A stretch of 9,892 nucleotides of DNA from JAJQCI01 sp964388305 (GTDB taxonomy: Bacteria; Bacillota; Clostridia; Lachnospirales; CAG-274): contig CAYMAA010000068.1 of NCBI GenBank assembly GCA_964388305.1, positions 1 to 9,892 on the forward strand. Reading direction: 5' to 3'. How positions within the stretch are numbered: the stretch's first letter is position 1; each line of letters opens with the position of its first letter. The notes below the pieces were generated by a model that was not told where the DNA came from, did not search any database, and saw only the letters and a program-made list of their open reading frames with translations. The translations under genes were made by a program, and so were the position numbers. Positions 6,295 to 9,892 of the stretch are shown one piece after another.

Positions 6295-7881
6295 TTAAAT
6301 CACCTCAACAGCCTTTCTTTCAATTTCCAGTCCTTTAATATAGCTTTCCAAAAATTTGTTAAAGCCTTTAACATCAGCCTCATCCGGGTATTGACTAACT
6401 TCCTTTGCGTTTTTAAAAACACTGCCGCTTAAATATTCCTCAAGGCTTTCTCCGTCCTTTTTGTTTATCATATATCCCGCAAGAACAGCCATACCCCAAG
6501 GCCCGCCCTCACCTGCGGTTTCCATAACGCTTATAGGCACATTTAAAGCTCCTGCCATAATTTTTTGCCCTGCCAAAGGTGTTTTAAAAAATCCGCCGTG
6601 TCCGTACATTTTGTCAATGGAACACCCCTCCTTTGATAAAATGTTCATACCTATTTTAAGCGTTGCCAGCGCGGAGTAAAGCTGCGCCCTCATAAAATTT
6701 TCAAAATTCAGTCTGCTTTCGGGTTTTCTCACAAGCAGCGGCGCGCCCTTTTCAAAATCGGTTACTGATTCTCCCGAAAGATAGTTGTATAGCAATATTC
6801 CGCCGCCGTCCTTTTCACCGTTAAGAGCAGATGAAAACATAGCCTCGTAAACAGCTCCCATATCCGCCTGCTGACCCAAAGCCTGCAAAAAGCCGCTAAA
6901 AACCTTTGCCCATGCGTTTATCTCGTTTGTGCAGTTATTGCAGTGTACCATGGCAACAGGCTTTCCGCTTGGGGTTGTTACCATATCAATTTCTTTATAA
7001 TATCCGTCAAGAGGCTTTTCAAGCACTACCATGGAAAATACAGAAGTTCCTGCGGAGGTGTTCCCCGTTTTTTCTCTTACGGAATTTGTTGCGGTCATAC
7101 CCGTTCCGGCGTCACCCTCGGGCGGACAAAACGGTATGCCTGCCGCAAGCTCTCCCGAAGGATCAAGCAAAAGCGCCCCCTCTTTTGTTAAGGCGCCTGC
7201 CTGCTCCCCCGCCAACATAATTTTCGGCAAAAGCTCTTCCGCTTTTTTGGGGAAATTGCCCGTAAGCTCATTATAGCTTTCAAGCATTTTTTCGTCATAA
7301 CAATTTTTAACGCTGTCTATGGGAAACATTCCGGAAGCATCGCCTATTCCCAAAACATTTTCACCTGTCAGCAGGTAATGCACATATCCTGCAAGAGTGG
7401 TTATGTGCGCAACCCCTTTAACGTGAGGCTCTTTGTTTAATATTGCCTGATACAAATGGCTTACAGACCACCTTTGGGGTATATTGAATTTAAACAGCTC
7501 CGATAGCCTTTCAGCCGCCTGCGCCGTGGTGGTATTGCGCCATGTTCTGAAAGGTGTTAAAAGATTGTAATTTTCATCAAAGGCCAAATAGCCGTGCATC
7601 ATTGCGGAAATGCCTATACTGCCTGCCTTTGCAATACTCACTCCGTACTTCGCCTTTACATCGGCTTTAAGATTTGCATAGCATTGCCCAAGTCCCCCTT
7701 TTACGTCCTCAAGGCTGTATGTCCAATATCCGTTTTTTAAATCGTTTTCCCATGTAAAATCTCCCGAGGCTACAGGTGTACAATCCCCGTTTATAAGTAC
7801 AGCCTTTATTCTTGTAGACCCAAACTCAATGCCTATGGAGGTTTTTCCCTCCTCAATTTGTTTTTTTATGTTTTCGTTCAT
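6295..7881 (-). CDS. FGGY-family carbohydrate kinase, probable L-ribulokinase
   Basis: A 528-residue sugar kinase of the FGGY/ASKHA superfamily. The N-terminal phosphate loop reads IGIEFGSTRIKAVL (16-29), with glutamate where AraB and XylB usually have aspartate. The C-terminal half has the catalytic-base motif PEGDAGTG (254-261, D257), a second phosphate loop (SAGTSVFSM, 276-284), and the adenosine segment GHGGFFKTP to GEGGPWGMAVLAGY (427-470). Its one-base gap to araD makes L-ribulose the most likely substrate, giving L-ribulose 5-phosphate for AraD. It does not look like classic E. coli-type AraB (566 residues). A non-orthologous ribulokinase (AraK) is known from Clostridium acetobutylicum and this may belong with it, which is inference; a xylulokinase-like role cannot be excluded. 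The start has only a weak ribosome site (GGAAAGG about ten bases upstream). I give no symbol because the araB/araK choice needs a phylogeny. Confidence 0.83.
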   Translation of the reverse strand: MNENIKKQIEEGKTSIGIEFGSTRIKAVLINGDCTPVASGDFTWENDLKNGYWTYSLEDVKGGLGQCYANLKADVKAKYGVSIAKAGSIGISAMMHGYLAFDENYNLLTPFRTWRNTTTAQAAERLSELFKFNIPQRWSVSHLYQAILNKEPHVKGVAHITTLAGYVHYLLTGENVLGIGDASGMFPIDSVKNCYDEKMLESYNELTGNFPKKAEELLPKIMLAGEQAGALTKEGALLLDPSGELAAGIPFCPPEGDAGTGMTATNSVREKTGNTSAGTSVFSMVVLEKPLDGYYKEIDMVTTPSGKPVAMVHCNNCTNEINAWAKVFSGFLQALGQQADMGAVYEAMFSSALNGEKDGGGILLYNYLSGESVTDFEKGAPLLVRKPESRLNFENFMRAQLYSALATLKIGMNILSKEGCSIDKMYGHGGFFKTPLAGQKIMAGALNVPISVMETAGEGGPWGMAVLAGYMINKKDGESLEEYLSGSVFKNAKEVSQYPDEADVKGFNKFLESYIKGLEIERKAVEVI

Positions 7882-7923
7882 TGCCTTGCCGCCTTTCCGT
7901 AAAATATTTTTTTCATTAATTTT

Positions 7924-7953
7924 ATTTTAGCATATTGTCCCTTTCCCAAACAA
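7924..7953 (-). promoter_or_regulatory. Candidate promoter of the kinase-araD operon
   Basis: On the minus strand, TTGTTT (7953-7948) and TAAAAT (7929-7924) are 18 bases apart, and TG one base before the -10 gives an extended -10 (TGCTAAAAT). The predicted start near 7917 leaves a leader of about 36 bases before the kinase ATG. An imperfect dyad, CCAAACA (7947-7953) with TTTTTGG a few bases on, overlaps the -35 box and is a weak operator candidate. Confidence 0.55.
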
Positions 7954-8006
7954 GATGATTTTTTGGCAATTTTGTTAGTTTTTTTACTGTATTTCCTTTA
8001 AAAATG

Positions 8007-8015
8007 TGATATAAT
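8007..8015 (+). promoter_or_regulatory. Candidate extended -10 promoter of the two-component genes
   Basis: TGATATAAT is a perfect extended -10 box (TGnTATAAT). No good -35 box lies 16-18 bases upstream, which is tolerated for extended -10 promoters but could also mean an activator is needed. The predicted start near 8022 leaves about 43 bases of leader. Confidence 0.6.
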
Positions 8016-8016
8016 G

Positions 8017-8031
8017 AAGTAAACGGTAAAA
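8017..8031 (+). promoter_or_regulatory. Weak cre-like (CcpA) site over the predicted start of the two-component transcript
   Basis: AAGTAAACGGTAAAA fits the consensus WTGNAANCGNWWNCA with two mismatches at fixed positions (T to A, C to A). It overlaps the predicted transcription start, where CcpA repression sites often lie. With two mismatches in AT-rich DNA this is only a suggestion. Confidence 0.25.
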
Positions 8032-8051
8032 TTTGAAAAACAGTCAGCCTT

Positions 8052-8057
8052 GGGAGG
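8052..8057 (+). promoter_or_regulatory. Ribosome binding site fixing the response-regulator start
   Basis: GGGAGG ends seven bases before the ATG at 8065. An in-frame TTG at 8050 overlaps the site and is rejected, which removes five residues from the longest reading. Confidence 0.8.
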
Positions 8058-8064
8058 TGCAAAA

Positions 8065-9639
8065 ATGAGCTACGGCATTTTTTTGGCGGAAGATGAAATT
8101 ATTGTGAGAAACGGTATAAAAAGGCTTATACCTTGGGAGGAATACGGCTTTGTTTTTGTGGGAGAAGCCTCCGATGGGGAAATGGCTCTGCCTTTAATCA
8201 GGCAGCTTAAACCGGATGTGGTTTTTACGGATATAAAAATGCCTTTTATGGACGGCTTGGAGCTTTCGGCGCAAATTAAAAAGGAAATGCCCAATATAAA
8301 AATTGTAATATTCAGCGGCTATGATGATTTTAAATACGCAAAAAAAGCAATGAGCATAGGCATAACCCATTATCTTTTAAAGCCTGTTTCAAAAGAGGAT
8401 TTAGTAAACACTCTTAAAAAAATCGCCTCTCAGCTTGAAGAGGAAAAGGTTAAAAACGATTACTACTCAAAATTTGAAAGGGAAATTCAAAGCTATGAGC
8501 AATACGGCAGAAGAATGTTTTTTGAACAGCTTGTTTCGGGAAAATATAATAAAAGCGAAGCCGAAAAGCTTGGCATAAGCATTGCTGCGCCGTGGTACAA
8601 TATTGTGCTTTTCAGAGTAGGCCCTCTCATTTCCGAGGAGGTATATTCCGAAAAGGGAGCGGATATGCAGGACGAGGTTCAAAAAGTGTTTTATGAAGAA
8701 AAAAACTGTTTCCTTTTCAGAGAAAACATAAACAGCTTTGCCGTTCTTGTTATGGCAAATACAAAGCAGGAGGCGGAATCCTACGCAAGCGCCTGCGCCA
8801 ACAAGCTGAGAGATGTTTTCAAGCAAAGAGGCATTGGCGGTTGGGACGTTGTAACGGGAACTGCCGCAGACAGTGTGGAAAACATTAAAAAAAGCTATAT
8901 GGCGGCATCTAAGGCATTGCTGAAGTGCTATACAAGCATTTTGGATAAAACCCTTGAAATAAGCGCCGTAAAAGCCTCCTCCCAAAGCCAGAATATCATA
9001 ATAAGCTTTTTAAAAACAGGAAAGCCCGAAGAAGCGGAAGCCTTTACGGATAATTATATGAAAAGTATAGGAATTGACAATATGCAGTCAGTGCTTTTCA
9101 GGCAATATATTATATTAAATGTCCAGTTTACCGCCGCCGCCTTTTGCCGTGAGCTTAATTTGGGAGAAAACACTCTTTTCGACAACCTTAACACAAGCTC
9201 GGATTTTATGGAAAGTATGCAGTCCTACGAAAAATCCCGTTTATATATGATAAATATAATAAAAACCGTTATGAATTTAAGAAACGAAAAAGCCGTGGGA
9301 AAGTATAAATCCATTGTCAGAGATGCGATTAAATATATTGAAGAAAACTATTCCGATGAAAACATTTCCCTCAACTCCACCGCAAGAAGCATTAACATAA
9401 GTCCGTCCTATTTAAGCTCGGTTTTCAGCAGAGAGGTGGGAAAAACCTTTGTGGAATTTCTTACAGGCATAAGAATGGAAAAGGCCAAAAAGCTCCTTGC
9501 CTATACGGATAAACGCTCCTCTGAAATCGCTTACGAGGTTGGCTACAGCGACCCTCATTACTTCAGCTTTCTTTTCAAAAAAACTCAGGGCATAAGCTCA
9601 CGGGCATACCGCAGTGAAAGGCAGGGTTTGAGTAATTGA
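8065..9639 (+). CDS. YesN-type response regulator (REC + AraC-family HTH)
   Basis: A 524-residue cytoplasmic DNA-binding response regulator. Residues 1-125 are a receiver domain: acidic pair E9-D10, phosphoacceptor D56 in FTDIKMP, S84 in FSGYDD, and K106 in LLKPVS. A linker of nearly 300 residues without a recognised fold, starting with a charged, possibly coiled-coil stretch (about 107-135), is usual for this subfamily. Residues about 414-515 form the AraC-type double helix-turn-helix; ISPSYLSSVFSREVGKTF and the second unit IAYEVGYSDPHYFSFLFKK are typical. YesN-type regulators work with YesM-type sensor kinases and often control carbohydrate uptake and breakdown genes. The next gene is such a kinase and overlaps by three bases. 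The divergent neighbour is the kinase-araD operon, so a role in sensing an arabinose-containing or other plant sugar is plausible, though no target is shown by sequence. Start chosen from GGGAGG seven bases upstream. Confidence 0.93.
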   Translation: MSYGIFLAEDEIIVRNGIKRLIPWEEYGFVFVGEASDGEMALPLIRQLKPDVVFTDIKMPFMDGLELSAQIKKEMPNIKIVIFSGYDDFKYAKKAMSIGITHYLLKPVSKEDLVNTLKKIASQLEEEKVKNDYYSKFEREIQSYEQYGRRMFFEQLVSGKYNKSEAEKLGISIAAPWYNIVLFRVGPLISEEVYSEKGADMQDEVQKVFYEEKNCFLFRENINSFAVLVMANTKQEAESYASACANKLRDVFKQRGIGGWDVVTGTAADSVENIKKSYMAASKALLKCYTSILDKTLEISAVKASSQSQNIIISFLKTGKPEEAEAFTDNYMKSIGIDNMQSVLFRQYIILNVQFTAAAFCRELNLGENTLFDNLNTSSDFMESMQSYEKSRLYMINIIKTVMNLRNEKAVGKYKSIVRDAIKYIEENYSDENISLNSTARSINISPSYLSSVFSREVGKTFVEFLTGIRMEKAKKLLAYTDKRSSEIAYEVGYSDPHYFSFLFKKTQGISSRAYRSERQGLSN

Positions 9640-9892
9640 AAAATAAAGATAAAGACTCCTTCATTAAAAATTATATGAAAAAAATATCCCTTTCAAAACA
9701 GCTCGCAATTATGATGGCATCTGTTTTTGTGCCTGTAATTATTTTCTTTCTGGTATTAATTGCTCTTGTTGCCGCTCAAAACAGCCGTTACTCCAAAATG
9801 CTTAGAAATGTTACCGTTGCGGGAGAGTTCGGTATGGACTTTAAGGACAATATAGACCTTAATATGTATTATTACATTATAGGCAACCCTGC
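9636..9892 (+). CDS. YesM-type sensor histidine kinase, N-terminal part (runs off window)
   Basis: Only the first 85 codons are present. A short basic, charged N-terminus (KNKDKDSFIKNYMKKIS) is followed by one clear membrane segment at about residues 23-47 (LAIMMASVFVPVIIFFLVLIALVAA), and then the beginning of an extracytoplasmic region. Topology, position after a YesN-type regulator and tandem orientation all fit a YesM-type histidine kinase. The HAMP, His-kinase and ATPase parts would lie to the right, so the assignment rests on context. The frame has a TAA stop directly before TTG 9636, so TTG is the earliest possible start. It overlaps the regulator's TGA (TTGA), suggesting coupled translation, with an AGGCAGGG-like site about ten bases upstream. 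The ATG at 9675 is the alternative but has no visible ribosome site. Confidence 0.78.
   Translation, partial: MKNKDKDSFIKNYMKKISLSKQLAIMMASVFVPVIIFFLVLIALVAAQNSRYSKMLRNVTVAGEFGMDFKDNIDLNMYYYIIGNP

Noticed and set aside
8467..8985. Minus-strand open frame of 172 codons opposite the response-regulator linker
   Set aside because: The sense frame is continuous between the receiver and AraC domains, so this is a shadow frame.

Overview
The window looks like chromosomal DNA from a low-GC, Gram-positive anaerobe of the class Clostridia. The evidence is the AT-rich sequence with strong GGAGG-type ribosome sites, a stalk (copper amine oxidase-like) domain, a stand-alone LUD protein, a clostridial-style FGGY kinase paired with AraD, and a YesN/YesM-type two-component pair. 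I cannot fix genus or species. Every gene has an intact frame. I see no rRNA, tRNA, CRISPR array, insertion sequence or prophage.

Layout, left to right. (1) Positions 2-412: the 3' end of a plus-strand gene, probably for a secreted protein ending in a stalk domain. It converges on the next block across a strong, probably bidirectional hairpin terminator at 440-478. (2) Positions 561-3593, minus strand: a tight three-gene operon, aroC (chorismate synthase) then lysA (diaminopimelate decarboxylase) then a small LUD-domain protein, with gaps of 27 and 17 bases. A candidate promoter lies at 3664-3692. (3) Positions 3594-3901: a 308-base divergent spacer with two promoters, an 8-bp inverted repeat and a short tandem repeat. 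(4) Positions 3902-5554, plus strand: a Na+/phosphate cotransporter fused to a PhoU-like domain, ending in a compound hairpin at 5551-5597. (5) Positions 5601-7881, minus strand: an FGGY sugar kinase (probable ribulokinase) and araD (L-ribulose-5-phosphate 4-epimerase), separated by one base. (6) Positions 7882-8064: a divergent spacer with promoters in both directions. (7) Positions 8065-9892, plus strand: a YesN-type response regulator overlapping the start of a membrane sensor kinase that runs off the window.

The genes form three functional units. Block 2 supplies chorismate for aromatic compounds and lysine, plus one redox-type protein of unknown role. Block 4 handles phosphate. Blocks 5 to 7 look like a pentose unit: the kinase makes L-ribulose 5-phosphate, AraD converts it to D-xylulose 5-phosphate, and the divergent two-component system is a plausible, unproven regulator. 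No L-arabinose isomerase gene lies in the window.

Most of the window is ordinary, well-understood metabolism. I found no convincing new biological system. The points most worth a second look are the LUD protein in an amino-acid operon, the atypical kinase and its divergent sensor pair, and the small repeats in the 3594-3901 spacer. Four genes have in-frame alternative starts upstream that I rejected on ribosome-site or promoter position.
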